Assembly: GCA_945890485.1 (NCBI GenBank)
Contig: CAMDCN010000009.1
Location: forward strand, 1 to 64,000
Source: Candidatus Sulfopaludibacter sp. SbA3
GTDB taxonomy: Bacteria; Acidobacteriota; Terriglobia; Bryobacterales; Bryobacteraceae
DNA length: 64,000 nt
Direction: 5' to 3'
The position numbers were made by a program, and so were the translations under genes. The number at the start of each line of letters is the position of its first letter. Within the stretch, counting starts at the first letter, position 1. Below, in pieces: positions 53,934-62,864 of this stretch. The notes under the pieces are model-generated. The model did no database searches. It saw only the letters and a program-made list of their open reading frames with translations, and was not told where the DNA came from.

Positions 53934-54320
53934 CTACGCCGCCGGTGGCGGCCGCTCGAATAACTCGTATCGAAGCTGATGGGAAACCGGTGCCGGAGCC
54001 AACCGCTCCTCCACCCAACTCGGCACATCCACCCGTGCGGTAACCATCGGTTCCGGCGCCGTGCCGCTCGCTAACTCCAGCCGTCCAAAAGCCACCGCGG
54101 CGCAACTGCCGCCGCATCCGCTTTTCTGGCTCTGTATGCCGCCCGGCGTACGCTTGCAGCAAGCATGCGCCCTCTTCCGGCTACAGCACTTCTCCACGCA
54201 CTCGCCCGTCTGCCCCAGCGCCATCGCCAAAGGCGCGCCCACCGAGGCTGCATAGCAAAGCAACAGCAGCACGCCCAAGGCGCTCCGCAGTTGGCCGATA
54301 ATGGCTACACCTCTCTGCAC
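53934..54320 (-). CDS. Small secreted cysteine-rich protein
   Basis: 128 residues from GTG 54320, preceded by GGTGG. A hydrophobic N-terminus (LRSALGVLLLLCYAASVGAPLAMAL) is followed by a cysteine cluster (ECVEKCCSRKRAHACCKR; SGCGGSC) and ending FERPPPAA. The pattern of CC pairs after a signal peptide and a proline-rich end resembles small putative copper/metal-handling proteins of Acidobacteria (DUF2946-like), but no family is certain. It lies upstream of cytochrome c' and divergent from the Solibacter-type secreted protein gene. Confidence 0.5.
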   Translation of the reverse strand: MQRGVAIIGQLRSALGVLLLLCYAASVGAPLAMALGQTGECVEKCCSRKRAHACCKRTPGGIQSQKSGCGGSCAAVAFGRLELASGTAPEPMVTARVDVPSWVEERLAPAPVSHQLRYELFERPPPAA

Positions 54321-54380
54321 GGTTCCACCAAAAGGATACCTAATTCCACCAGCACCCGGAGGAACGTCCCGAAATCTCCC

Positions 54381-56339
54381 ATGAAACTCGTCCTCGCCCT
54401 CCTCGCCTCCCTCCTCCCCGCCTTCCCCCAAACCCTCGCCCCCAACGGCATCGTCAACTCCGCCGACTACACCGCCGCCCTCGCCCCCGGCTCCCTCATC
54501 ACCCTCTTCGGCTCCCAACTCTCGAACGTCACCGCCATTGAAGCGGCCGGCCAACCCATCGCCCCCCTCTACGTCTCCGCCACGCAACTGAACGCCCGTC
54601 TCCCCCTCCTGCCCCCCGGCCCTCTCGAACTCCGCCTCCGCACCCCCGCCGGCCTCTCCCCGCCCACCACCATCACCCTCCAACCCGCCGCCCCCCGCTT
54701 CTTCACCCAATCCATGGACGGCCGCGGCGACCCCCTGCTCGTCCACGGCGCCGACTGGTCCCTCGTCAACCCCGCCCGCCCACCCCAACCCCAGGAGATC
54801 CTCATCGCCTTCCTCACCGGCCTCGCCGATGTCCCCACCGAACGCACCTCCGTCACCTTCGGCGGCCAACCCGCCCCCGTCCTCTACGCCGGTCCCGCTC
54901 CCGGCTTCCCCGGCCTCTATCAACTCAATTTCCAGGTCCCCGCCAACGCCCAACTCGCCCCCCTCTTCCTCACCCTCGCCGCCGTCCTCCCCCACGCCCC
55001 CCGCACCGTCGGCGCGCACTCTTTCGCCTCCTCCACCCGCCTCACCGTCGCCTGGTCCCCTTCACCCACCCCCGTCGATCACTACGAAATCCACAACCTC
55101 ACCGTCCGCGCCCCCCATCTCACCGCCGAACTCGCCGACCTCCAGTCCGATACCTCGTACACCTTCCCCATCCAAGCCTGCAACAACGCAACCTGCACCA
55201 CCCAAGCCACCGCCACCGCCCGCACCTCCCCCGAATACTGGCAGCTCCATGGAACCGGCAACACCGTCCCCGGCCTCACCCGCCTCACCACCGACGACAA
55301 CGCCCGCATCAGCGCCACCCGCTTCGGCCCCGAAGCCGGCCCCGTCACCGCCAATCGCATTCAGCTCTATTACGGCCCCGCCGGCTTCCAACGCCAAATC
55401 CTGTCGACCGCCCTCTCCAACCCCGACTCCTACCTCAGCTTCACCTCTTCCCGCGCAACCACCGGCCTCCTCACCCCCAATCCCCCCGCCCCGCTAATCG
55501 AGACCGTAGCTACCGGCCAAGGCGTCCCCCTCGCCGCCGGCCTCGGCGCCAAGGTTCGCCTCTTCTTTGAAGCCCAGGGCACCGACCGCCGCACCCGCAT
55601 CTTCAGCCTCGATAGCGTCGACGGCTACACCGGCCAGGATTTCAACTCCGGCCCCGCCACCACCTGTTCCACCGCCGCCGACTTCTCCCCCGGCGGCGGC
55701 TGCGCTCTCACGGTCGAAGTTGCAGTCGAAGGCGACGCCACCAACGCCAACCCCAAAGTCCTCAACGCCCGCCAACACAAAATCGGCTACCCCACCCAAA
55801 CCGACTGGCGCTGGGACGGCGCCCCCGGAACCTTTATGGTCTTCACCTCCGGCCCCTTGGCTGGCTGCACCAACTCCAATCGCACCCACGGCTACGCCAT
55901 CTGGGACGGAGCCCGCTGGCAGGTCCAGTATCACCCCGACGGCTGCCCCAAGCACTTCGTCAACGTCCAGGCCGCCTTCCCCATGCACCTCGAAGCCGCT
56001 CGCTACAAGCTCTATTACGGCGACACCGCCAACCTGACCGGCCAGCTACCGTCGATGCTTCCATTCCTCGGCCCCAAGCGCCTCCTTTACGCTGACGGAG
56101 CCCGCACCGGCGCGCCCGACCGTGTCGACTTCGAAGACTGGGATCGCCAATCCCAAGCCCGCGACGTCATCTTCCTCTGGCCTAACGGCGAGCGGCTAAA
56201 CGACACCGCCGAAGGCTACATCGACGACTTCCACTTCCTCACCCCCACCAACTCCCTCGACCTCCAAGTGATGTACCTCGTCATCACCGACGGCCGCCTC
56301 GTCCCCACCGGAGCCGCCGCCACCCTCCTCAACCCCTAA
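54381..56339 (+). CDS. Secreted Solibacter-type protein (TIGR03437-like N-terminal domain plus FnIII-like region)
   Basis: 652 residues from ATG 54381 (MKLVLALLASLLPAFPQ). NGIVNSADYTAALAPGSLITLFGSQLSN, LYVSATQLNARLPLLPPG and YQLNFQVP form a TIGR03437 (Solibacter C-terminal domain)-like module, here N-terminal. A fibronectin-III-like segment follows (HYEIHNLTVRAPHLTAELADLQSDTSYTF), then a ~400-residue beta-rich region of unknown fold with FGPEAGPVTANRIQLYYGP and YKLYYGDTANLTGQL. Probably a secreted or surface glycan-binding protein. Convergent with the methyltransferase gene (4-base overlap). Confidence 0.82.
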   Translation: MKLVLALLASLLPAFPQTLAPNGIVNSADYTAALAPGSLITLFGSQLSNVTAIEAAGQPIAPLYVSATQLNARLPLLPPGPLELRLRTPAGLSPPTTITLQPAAPRFFTQSMDGRGDPLLVHGADWSLVNPARPPQPQEILIAFLTGLADVPTERTSVTFGGQPAPVLYAGPAPGFPGLYQLNFQVPANAQLAPLFLTLAAVLPHAPRTVGAHSFASSTRLTVAWSPSPTPVDHYEIHNLTVRAPHLTAELADLQSDTSYTFPIQACNNATCTTQATATARTSPEYWQLHGTGNTVPGLTRLTTDDNARISATRFGPEAGPVTANRIQLYYGPAGFQRQILSTALSNPDSYLSFTSSRATTGLLTPNPPAPLIETVATGQGVPLAAGLGAKVRLFFEAQGTDRRTRIFSLDSVDGYTGQDFNSGPATTCSTAADFSPGGGCALTVEVAVEGDATNANPKVLNARQHKIGYPTQTDWRWDGAPGTFMVFTSGPLAGCTNSNRTHGYAIWDGARWQVQYHPDGCPKHFVNVQAAFPMHLEAARYKLYYGDTANLTGQLPSMLPFLGPKRLLYADGARTGAPDRVDFEDWDRQSQARDVIFLWPNGERLNDTAEGYIDDFHFLTPTNSLDLQVMYLVITDGRLVPTGAAATLLNP

Positions 56340-57316
56340 CGCCGCGCCACCGCCAAAATCGAAATCGCCGACCAACCCACCGCCCGGAACGCTAACGCAA
56401 ACGGCCCCCCAATCCGGCTCTTCCATCGCCACCGCGCCATCGCCTCTCGCAACGGAGGCAACGCCCCCGCCTCCGGCAACAACGCATCGGCCTGTGTCAA
56501 CGCCCGCCCCACCCATCGCGTCTTCAAAATCCCCCGTAATCCCACCTGCGCAAACTCCCGCCCGTCCGGAACCGGATACCCCGTCCACACCTCCCCATAC
56601 CCCACTTGCCGCAGAGCCTTCTCCAAGCTCTCCCGCGTCCATCGCGTCAAATGATTCGGCGGCAAATCCGCCAAATCTCTCACCCCGCCCAGCCGCGTCC
56701 ACCGCTTCGGACTCGGCACCGAAAGCACCAAAGGAACCTCCGGGAACCGCTCCCGTAACGCACTCAAAAACGCAATCGGATCCGGCAAATGCTCCAACAC
56801 TTCGAACAGCGTCACCGCCCGCGGTTCCGGCCACGCCACTGGATAATCCTCCACATTCGCCGTCGCGCACCGGAATCCGCTCGCCCGCAGCACCGCCACG
56901 TTCTGCTCCCCCACGTCCAGCCCGCACATATCCCATCCCCGCCGCCGCCCGCACACCAAAAACCATCCCGTGCCGCAGCCAATGTCCAGCACCGGCGCCC
57001 CCGGCCCCAACTCACTCGCCAACACCGCCAACGCCCGCCGCTGCGCCGCGCTGATCAGCCACTCCGCCTCCTCCCCACCCGGCGACAACTCCTTCGCCCA
57101 CTGCACGCTCGGCACGTATGCCGCCTCCGTCCCCTCATCGTCGGAATAAGCCCGTCGATAAGCCCCCTCGTCATACCGCAGAGGATCGGCGAACTGCAGC
57201 GTGCACTGCCCACACTCCATCCCTCGGAACTCGCCGAAACTCTCCACTTCGCGAACAAACTCAGCGGAATGGCAAACGGGGCAGACTTCGTTCTCGACTA
57301 TAGTCATCAAACCCAT
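56336..57316 (-). CDS. SAM-dependent methyltransferase with N-terminal zinc ribbon
   Basis: 326 residues from ATG 57316 (MGLMTIVE; ATG 57307 is an alternative). The N-terminal CxxC...CxxC (CPVCHSAE; MECGQCTLQF) probably binds zinc. The methyltransferase core has VLDIGCGTGWFLVCGRRRGW, GLDVGEQNVAVLR and ALFEVLEHLPDPIAFLSALRERFPEVPLVLSVPS, as in the Methyltransf_23 group often found in glycan-modification clusters. The substrate is unknown. It is adjacent to the amidase gene on the same strand. Confidence 0.88.
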   Translation of the reverse strand: MGLMTIVENEVCPVCHSAEFVREVESFGEFRGMECGQCTLQFADPLRYDEGAYRRAYSDDEGTEAAYVPSVQWAKELSPGGEEAEWLISAAQRRALAVLASELGPGAPVLDIGCGTGWFLVCGRRRGWDMCGLDVGEQNVAVLRASGFRCATANVEDYPVAWPEPRAVTLFEVLEHLPDPIAFLSALRERFPEVPLVLSVPSPKRWTRLGGVRDLADLPPNHLTRWTRESLEKALRQVGYGEVWTGYPVPDGREFAQVGLRGILKTRWVGRALTQADALLPEAGALPPLREAMARWRWKSRIGGPFALAFRAVGWSAISILAVARR

Positions 57317-57344
57317 AGTCCCCGCCGCCCCCAACATTCTCACG

Positions 57345-58742
57345 CTAAAATTTCGGCGCCCGCCTGTGCCAATCCGTCACCCCCTGGTACGCATGCCCAA
57401 TCCGGAACAGCGTTGCCTCCCCGAAAGGCTTCGCGCAAAGCTGCATCCCGATCGGCAATGTCGGCGTTCCAGCCGTAAACCCGCACGGCAGCACCAGCGA
57501 GGGAATCCCCGTCAGGTTCGCTAAGTTGAACGTATCCGGCCGCGGCGCAGCCGGAACCGCCGGAGGCAAATCCGTCTGAACAATCTCCGTCTCCAGCAAC
57601 GGAGCTGGATTCCCCGCCGGCAGCAACACCGCATCGCACCCCGCAAACACCCGCCGCATCTCCTCCATCATCACCGTCCTCACCCGCAGCGCCTGTATGT
57701 AGTCCATCGCCGAATACAATGAGTTCGCCTCCAGCCTCTCCCGCACTAGCGGGTCCATCAATCCCGCCGAATCCCGCAACCGCTCCGCATGCACCGTCGC
57801 TGACTCCGCCCCCAGAATCACCCCCAACGCCGGTGAGCAAATCGCCGCGTTCTCCACCTTTGCCACCACCCGCACCGCCCCCAGTTTCTCCAACTCCCCC
57901 ATCGCCGCCCGCAGTGCGCGCTCCACCTCCGGCTCCACCTTCTCGAAAAAGTATCCCTCCGCCACCCCAATCCGCAAACCCTTCACCCCCGCCCCCAGCG
58001 TCTTCGTGAAATCCGGCACCGCCCGCCGCGCCGCCGTCCGGTCACGAGGATCCGCCCCGCTCATCACCTGCAGCATCGCCGCCACGTCCGCCACCGTCCG
58101 CGCCATCGGCCCCACATGGTCCAGCGTCCAACTCAACGCCGTTACCCCATACCGGCTCACCCGCCCGTAAGTCGGCTTCAAACCCACCACCCCGCAGCTC
58201 TTCGCCGGGCCCCGAATCGACCCGCCCGTGTCCGTCCCAATCGTCAACGGAACCATCCGTGCCGCCAGCGCCGCCCCCGACCCGCTCGAAGATCCCGACG
58301 GCGAATGCGCCAAACTCCACGGATTCCGTGCGGGAGCCACCAGCCCCCGTTGCCCACTCCCCATCGCGAACTCCAGCAAATTCAACTTGCCTACCAGAAT
58401 CGCTCCCGCCGCCTGCAACCGCGCCGTCACCGTCGATTCGTACTCCGGCACCCACTCCGCCGTCACCCGCGATCCGTTCGTCGTCCGGATGCCCTTCGTC
58501 GCCAACAAGTCCTTCGGCGCATACGGAATGCCGTGCAGCGGACCCTTGTACCTTCCCCGCCGGATCTCCTCCTCCGCCGTCCGCGCCGCCGCCAGCGCGC
58601 TCTCTCCGGTTACCGTCAAAAACGCCTGCACCTGTGGATTCAATCTCTCAATCTGCCTGAGACAAGCCCCCACCACCTCCACTGGCGACACCTTCCTCGT
58701 CCGCAGCAGCGACCCCAATTCCCCCACCGATAGCTCAATCAT
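57345..58742 (-). CDS. Amidase, amidase-signature family (GatA-like)
   Basis: 465 residues. The Ser-Ser-Lys triad is visible: Lys77 (GIPYAPKDLL), cis-Ser in SPSGSSSGSGAALA (~151-153) and the nucleophile Ser175 in GTDTGGSIRGPA. The flanking sequence PTYGRVSRYGVTALSWTLDHVGPMARTVAD is typical of the family. Length suits GatA or a standalone amidase; no gatB/gatC is adjacent, so it more likely hydrolyses small amides. The start overlaps the upstream 82-residue gene by eight bases. Confidence 0.9.
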   Translation of the reverse strand: MIELSVGELGSLLRTRKVSPVEVVGACLRQIERLNPQVQAFLTVTGESALAAARTAEEEIRRGRYKGPLHGIPYAPKDLLATKGIRTTNGSRVTAEWVPEYESTVTARLQAAGAILVGKLNLLEFAMGSGQRGLVAPARNPWSLAHSPSGSSSGSGAALAARMVPLTIGTDTGGSIRGPAKSCGVVGLKPTYGRVSRYGVTALSWTLDHVGPMARTVADVAAMLQVMSGADPRDRTAARRAVPDFTKTLGAGVKGLRIGVAEGYFFEKVEPEVERALRAAMGELEKLGAVRVVAKVENAAICSPALGVILGAESATVHAERLRDSAGLMDPLVRERLEANSLYSAMDYIQALRVRTVMMEEMRRVFAGCDAVLLPAGNPAPLLETEIVQTDLPPAVPAAPRPDTFNLANLTGIPSLVLPCGFTAGTPTLPIGMQLCAKPFGEATLFRIGHAYQGVTDWHRRAPKF

Positions 58743-58983
58743 CTGCGCCGCCCGCCGGCTCCACTCCCTCCGCCACCCGGAACCGCCGCAATACTTCTAA
58801 CTGCGCCCGACGCCTCTCCATGACTGGTTCTAACACCGCCCAACGTTCCTTGCCAATCCGCACGCCGTAAACCTGTGCCGCCGCCTCCCAACGCGCAACC
58901 GTCACCACTTGACCTTCGGCCGCCGCACCGCCCGCCAATGCCAGTAGCAACTCCCGGCGCGCCACCCCGTTAGTGATTCCCAT
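58735..58983 (-). CDS. Small protein with Tat-like leader
   Basis: 82 residues. GVARRELLLALAGGAAAEGQV resembles a twin-arginine leader; the remaining VARWEAAAQVYGVRIGKERWAVLEPVMERRRAQLEVLRRFRV is helical and charged. It overlaps the amidase start by eight bases, so coupled translation is likely and supports its being real. No family recognised. Confidence 0.55.
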   Translation of the reverse strand: MGITNGVARRELLLALAGGAAAEGQVVTVARWEAAAQVYGVRIGKERWAVLEPVMERRRAQLEVLRRFRVAEGVEPAGGADD

Positions 58984-59057
58984 ACAGCAAGACCCTATGC
59001 GATGCCCGCCCTGCCTGTCAATCCCATTTGGCCCAGTAACTGCATTAGAAAGTTGTC

Positions 59058-59609
59058 ATGGCCACCATTAGCGCGCTGCTCGCCGAGATCCCGGAACGTC
59101 CCTCCCTCCTCAGCCCCAGCCAATTCGAAGCAGCCTATCGGAGCTACTTTCATCAGACAGTGAACTATCTCCGCGCCCGCGGCAGCAATCGCGAGTGGGC
59201 CGAGGAACTCGCCCAAGCCGCTTGGGCCCGTGGCTGGGAGTGCCGAGCCCAACTGAAGGACGCCGCTGCCGTGCAATCCTGGGTCATCTCCATTGCGCGC
59301 AACCTCCGCAATCTGGACTTCCGCAACGCACGCGCCACGGAAATCCTAACCGAAACCTCCGCTACCGTCGACCCCGACTCCCGGCCCCTTTTCCTGCAGC
59401 AGATCCTGCGCCCGCTCTCCCGCGCCGATCGCACGCTGCTCTTTGAAACCTACGTCAATGGCAGCACCAGCCGCGACCTCGGCCCGGTGCTCGGCATCTC
59501 CCCCGTCGCCGTCCGCGTCCGCGTGGCCCGTGCCAAAAGCTGTGTCCGGAATGGGCTCCGCAAATCTGGCCTCCAATTTCCTTCGCTCACGGTCAGCCAT
59601 TCCGCCTGA
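59058..59609 (+). CDS. ECF-type RNA polymerase sigma factor
   Basis: 183 residues. Region 2: FEAAYRSYFHQTVNYLRARGSNREWAEELAQAAWARGWECRAQL, with WVISIARNLRNLDFRNA. Region 4: LSRADRTLLFETYVNGSTSRDLGPVLGISPVAVRVRVARAKS. This is the usual sigma-2/sigma-4 layout of extracytoplasmic-function factors. No anti-sigma gene with zinc motif or membrane segment follows; the next plus-strand genes are envelope-stress DUF883/YqjE/DUF3618 proteins, a plausible regulon. The upstream gap of 74 bases serves both it and the amidase unit. Confidence 0.9.
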   Translation: MATISALLAEIPERPSLLSPSQFEAAYRSYFHQTVNYLRARGSNREWAEELAQAAWARGWECRAQLKDAAAVQSWVISIARNLRNLDFRNARATEILTETSATVDPDSRPLFLQQILRPLSRADRTLLFETYVNGSTSRDLGPVLGISPVAVRVRVARAKSCVRNGLRKSGLQFPSLTVSHSA

Positions 59610-59619
59610 CCGCATTTGG

Positions 59620-60009
59620 TCATTTGGCGAATAAGCTGCCGTCCCTTGCCGGCTCCCGAATCAACCCAGCCCAACCCAGAATCGACCCACACACGGCGTA
59701 GCCTTCCGCCGGCAGCGCTGTTAACTCAAACATCTCCGGCTCCGCATCGCCCGGAAATCGGGGACCCACTACCAACCCACAGGCCGGGCATCCGGCGTCG
59801 GTATCCGACGAAACAACGGTCGCCGACCACACGCGGCAAGCTTCCCCACCCACCACCATGTCCATTAGCGCTTCCAGGTCCGTGAAACGAGACACTCCCT
59901 CTGCCCCTCGCAGCGGCTCAAACGCCTCGAAGAATGGAGCGACTGTCGCGAACGTGGCAGAGGTGAGTTTCATGCCCATGGCCAGCGTAGCCTGCACGGC
60001 GAGGTCCAT
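59620..60009 (-). CDS. Hypothetical protein with CPACG motif
   Basis: 129 residues from ATG 60009; longer reading frames reach into the divergent gene region. MDLAVQATLAMGMKLTSATFATVAPFFEAFEPL, then CRVWSATVVSSDTDAGCPACGLVVG and YAVCGSILGWAGLI. The cysteines might bind a metal, but no family is recognised, and codon use is ambiguous. It is divergent from the DUF883-like gene at 60067. Confidence 0.4.
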   Translation of the reverse strand: MDLAVQATLAMGMKLTSATFATVAPFFEAFEPLRGAEGVSRFTDLEALMDMVVGGEACRVWSATVVSSDTDAGCPACGLVVGPRFPGDAEPEMFELTALPAEGYAVCGSILGWAGLIREPARDGSLFAK

Positions 60010-60066
60010 TGCCCGCCGATTCCCTTTGGGTGTCCACGTGCACTGTCGTGGGAATAGGAACGAACT

Positions 60067-60372
60067 ATGCCAAACAACATTTACCAATCCATGACAGACA
60101 GCGCGGCCGAGAAAGCCAACGCATTGGGAGACAAAATCGCCGACGGTGCCGCGGACGTCCAGAGCAAACTATCCGACTTCGGCCGCCGGACCGCGGACAC
60201 GATTGATGAGAACATCAGCGCCACGGCAGCGTACGTGCGCGAACATGACGGCGGCCGTATGATGCACGATCTCAAGCGCGTCGTCCGGAACAACCCCGGT
60301 CCCTCGTTGCTCGCCGCAATCGCCATTGGCTTCTTCGTGGGCCGCACCATCACCCGCAACGCCAAGGGCTAA
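60067..60372 (+). CDS. ElaB/YqjD/DUF883-like membrane-anchored protein
   Basis: 101 residues. A helical, charged N-terminal part (AAEKANALGDKIADGAADVQSKLSDFGRRTADTIDEN) leads to a C-terminal membrane helix with the GFFVGR motif (NPGPSLLAAIAIGFFVGRTITRN). In E. coli such proteins bind ribosomes to the membrane in stationary phase. It is followed four bases later by a YqjE-like gene and then a DUF3618-like gene, the usual three-gene arrangement. Confidence 0.82.
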   Translation: MPNNIYQSMTDSAAEKANALGDKIADGAADVQSKLSDFGRRTADTIDENISATAAYVREHDGGRMMHDLKRVVRNNPGPSLLAAIAIGFFVGRTITRNAKG

Positions 60373-60376
60373 CCTC

Positions 60377-60763
60377 ATGCTCACGCCGGATCGGTCCTTC
60401 GCCACCCTGCTTCGCGATGTGCTGGGTAGCATCCAGTCCATCCTCGCCGCGGAGGCGCGGTTGGTGAGGGCGGAAGCGCTCGCCGCCGCGCCCCAGGCGA
60501 AGGAATCGATCCTGCTTCTCGCCTCCGGAGCGCTGGCCGGCTTCTTCACGGTTCTGTTCCTGCTCCTCGCGCTCTTGTTTGCGCTTGCGCAGGTCATGCC
60601 GCTTTGGGCCGCCTCGCTCCTTACGGCTACTGTCGCGGCCGCGGCCGCGACAGTAGCCATCACCACCGGCCTCAAAGGCCTCAAGCTCCTTCAACCCGCC
60701 TTTCAACGCACAGCCGTCAGCCTCAAGGACAACTGGGAATGGTTCAAACAATACACGAAATAG
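60377..60763 (+). CDS. YqjE/phage-holin-family-like membrane protein
   Basis: 128 residues from ATG 60377. LLRDVLGSIQSILAAEARLVRAEALAA is followed by two strong transmembrane helices (GALAGFFTVLFLLLALLFALAQVM; ASLLTATVAAAAATVAITTGL). This is the YqjE/DUF1469 pattern. The second helix is encoded by a perfect 34-bp palindrome. The stop overlaps the DUF3618-like start by 25 bases. Confidence 0.82.
   Translation: MLTPDRSFATLLRDVLGSIQSILAAEARLVRAEALAAAPQAKESILLLASGALAGFFTVLFLLLALLFALAQVMPLWAASLLTATVAAAAATVAITTGLKGLKLLQPAFQRTAVSLKDNWEWFKQYTK
60625..60658. repeat. Perfect 34-bp palindrome inside the YqjE-like gene
   Basis: GGCTACTGTCGCGGCCG at 60625-60641 is exactly complementary to 60642-60658, with no loop. 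It contains two overlapping GCGGCCGC sequences. It encodes part of the second transmembrane helix (ATVAAAAATVA). As RNA it would be a strong hairpin; as DNA it could form a cruciform. Confidence 0.9.
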
Positions 60764-61080
60764 AGTCCGGCCTCGCCGAAACCAGGGCCTCCCTAGGTGG
60801 TGCCCTCGACGCTTTGGAAGGCAAGGTGAAGTCGGCCGCCGATTGGAATACCCATTTCCGCGCCAGCCCGGAACTGTGGATGGCCGCGGCTCTAGGAGCG
60901 GGCTTGCTCGTCGGCGCGATGACCCGCCGACGGACTTCCAGTCGTCAACTCGGCCTCCCGCCGTCACCGCCTACCCGCACCGCCCAGGCTTGGGATCAAG
61001 CCAAAAGCGACCTCCTCTCTACCGGCGCGTCCATGTTCATCGACTTTGTTCGGGACTCCTTCCCCCGACGACAACGGTAG
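60739..61080 (+). CDS. DUF3618-like protein
   Basis: 113 residues from ATG 60739 (overlapping the previous gene by 25 bases). TIHEIESGLAETRASLGGALDALEGKVKSAADW is the DUF3618 pattern; one membrane segment follows (LWMAAALGAGLLVGAM), then a proline-rich linker and helix. Function unknown; the trio with DUF883 and YqjE-like genes recurs in many bacteria, suggesting a joint envelope role. Confidence 0.72.
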   Translation: MVQTIHEIESGLAETRASLGGALDALEGKVKSAADWNTHFRASPELWMAAALGAGLLVGAMTRRRTSSRQLGLPPSPPTRTAQAWDQAKSDLLSTGASMFIDFVRDSFPRRQR

Positions 61081-61092
61081 CCGGCGCATCGC

Positions 61093-62742
61093 CTATTGGA
61101 AGTGTACGTTCGTGCCGCTATAGCTCTCCCACACAATCGAGCCGTGGTCGAGACCCGTGGCTGTGAACCTCGCCGGAAGCGTGAAGTGTTGCACCAGCAA
61201 AGTGCCCGTCGGAGCATTCAGTTGCGCGAACACCATGCTGGGCACCAGTGATGCCAGCACGTCCCGCGGTACCGTATAGCGACCAGCCTCAGCTCGTTCC
61301 GTGCATCCGAACGACGTGAAAATCTCCGCATTTGCCCCGGTCCACGAACCGCCTTGAATCACCACGAAGCCTCCCGGCGCCCCACCCCTCCACGTCAACG
61401 TGAGCGGTTGAGAACGGCTGACGGAAGTGATGGTCGTATGTTCATTCCACACGAGCGGGTTCTCGGCCCGGATGCTTGCCTCGAATGCGCCCACGTCCGG
61501 CCCGCCTGTCCCTTGGAAGCGGAACGTTCCGCCCGCGGCCGGGATGAACAACTGAGCCCCGGGAGTTGCGTCGGAGGCGGAAAAGGCGAAGTTGGAGGTC
61601 TGCTGTTTAACCAGCGTCCTGGTCCCGCCGTCCGGCAGGGTCAACGTGACGGAAGGCCCAGCGTCCAGCCGCTTCAGAAACGGAATCTGGAAGGGACTCT
61701 GCGTTCGCCATGTCGTCACCACGCAACCCGGATTCGCAAAGCCGCCCACCGAGCCCCAGTTGCTGGAGTCGAATGGCGTGCTTCGCATGAACTGTGCCGT
61801 GGCGGAGTCTTGGGTCACCATCCGGGCAGGCTGGCCGGTGGAAGCCGGCGTGTAGGAGAGGAATCGCACCAGATAGAGCCAGCCGAGGTTGACCTCGCTC
61901 TTGCCGGATCCCAACAGGTTTTCGACCTCGGTGCTCGACGTGAACCAGTCGGTGCAAACCTTCCCCGCCGCCGCGACGGGTATCGACGTGAAGTTACTCA
62001 TGTAGTTGCCCGTCTTCGCATACGCCGAGGCGTAGCAACCGGAAATGCCTTCCGGAATTTCCACTGCGATCTGGTCGAGTCCGGGATAGGTCGAGCGTCC
62101 GTGATAGATCACCCTCGCCTGTTTATTGCCGATGTAGAACTCAAACGGCAGGCTGGTCAGGTTCTGTGGAGAGGCGATGGTACGCGTCTCGTCGTTTGGA
62201 TCCGGCCCTTGCCCGGTGCCCCAGAAGTAGACGATTTGGCCAGGATTGGCCGCATTCGTGGGGGTGATGTACTTGTAGTCCAAGTCATAAACGGCGGCGT
62301 TGCCGAGCCCATTCCCGCCGAGGGTCAGGATCCCGAAGGCGCTTTGGACGACGGTAAGAGCGAACACAGCGCTGGTTTGGCCGTTGTAGGTAACGGTCAT
62401 CGACCCCGCCCCGGCCGGCGTCGCCGAAGGCAGAATAGCCGCGATCTGTCCGGCCGAGACGTAATAGGGGATGGCTTCGGTGGTTGTGCCGCCTACGGTG
62501 ATCTTGATGGAGACGCCGCCGAGGTTTCGATTCAGGGCGGGGTCAAAGCCTTGTTGCAGAAGGGCGGTGGGGCCCAGGTTGGCGCCATAGAGGATGAAGA
62601 TACATCCTCGTGCGATGGCGTAGTTAGGCGTGCCGGGGATCAGGTAGCTGTAGTTGTTCTGGATCCCGGTGATGCGAGGCTGCGCCGCGGCCACGCCAAC
62701 GAGCAGAAAGAAAAGCAGAGCAAACGATCTCGGTCGATTCAT
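61093..62742 (-). CDS. Secreted Solibacter-type protein with TIGR03437-like domain
   Basis: 549 residues from ATG 62742 (MNRPRSFALLFFLLVGVAAAQ). ITGIQNNYSYLIPGTPNYAIARGCIFILYGANLGP, VSAGQIAAILPSATPAG and GQIVYFWGTGQGPDPN form a TIGR03437 (Solibacter C-terminal domain) module near the N-terminus. The rest (GKSEVNLGWLYLVRFLSYTPASTGQPARMV; LTLTWRGGAPGGFVVIQGGSW) is beta-rich, unassigned. Paralogous in style to the protein at 54381. Probably secreted. Confidence 0.82.
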   Translation of the reverse strand: MNRPRSFALLFFLLVGVAAAQPRITGIQNNYSYLIPGTPNYAIARGCIFILYGANLGPTALLQQGFDPALNRNLGGVSIKITVGGTTTEAIPYYVSAGQIAAILPSATPAGAGSMTVTYNGQTSAVFALTVVQSAFGILTLGGNGLGNAAVYDLDYKYITPTNAANPGQIVYFWGTGQGPDPNDETRTIASPQNLTSLPFEFYIGNKQARVIYHGRSTYPGLDQIAVEIPEGISGCYASAYAKTGNYMSNFTSIPVAAAGKVCTDWFTSSTEVENLLGSGKSEVNLGWLYLVRFLSYTPASTGQPARMVTQDSATAQFMRSTPFDSSNWGSVGGFANPGCVVTTWRTQSPFQIPFLKRLDAGPSVTLTLPDGGTRTLVKQQTSNFAFSASDATPGAQLFIPAAGGTFRFQGTGGPDVGAFEASIRAENPLVWNEHTTITSVSRSQPLTLTWRGGAPGGFVVIQGGSWTGANAEIFTSFGCTERAEAGRYTVPRDVLASLVPSMVFAQLNAPTGTLLVQHFTLPARFTATGLDHGSIVWESYSGTNVHFQ

Positions 62743-62864
62743 GTTGCCTCTCGTGTTTCGGTAGCGAGATTGTACTCCGACTGGATCCCGTTTACTAGCC
62801 AAACCTGCAACCAAGAACCTGCCCGCGCCAACCTGCGCCTCGCTGCCGGAGGAAATCCAGCAAC

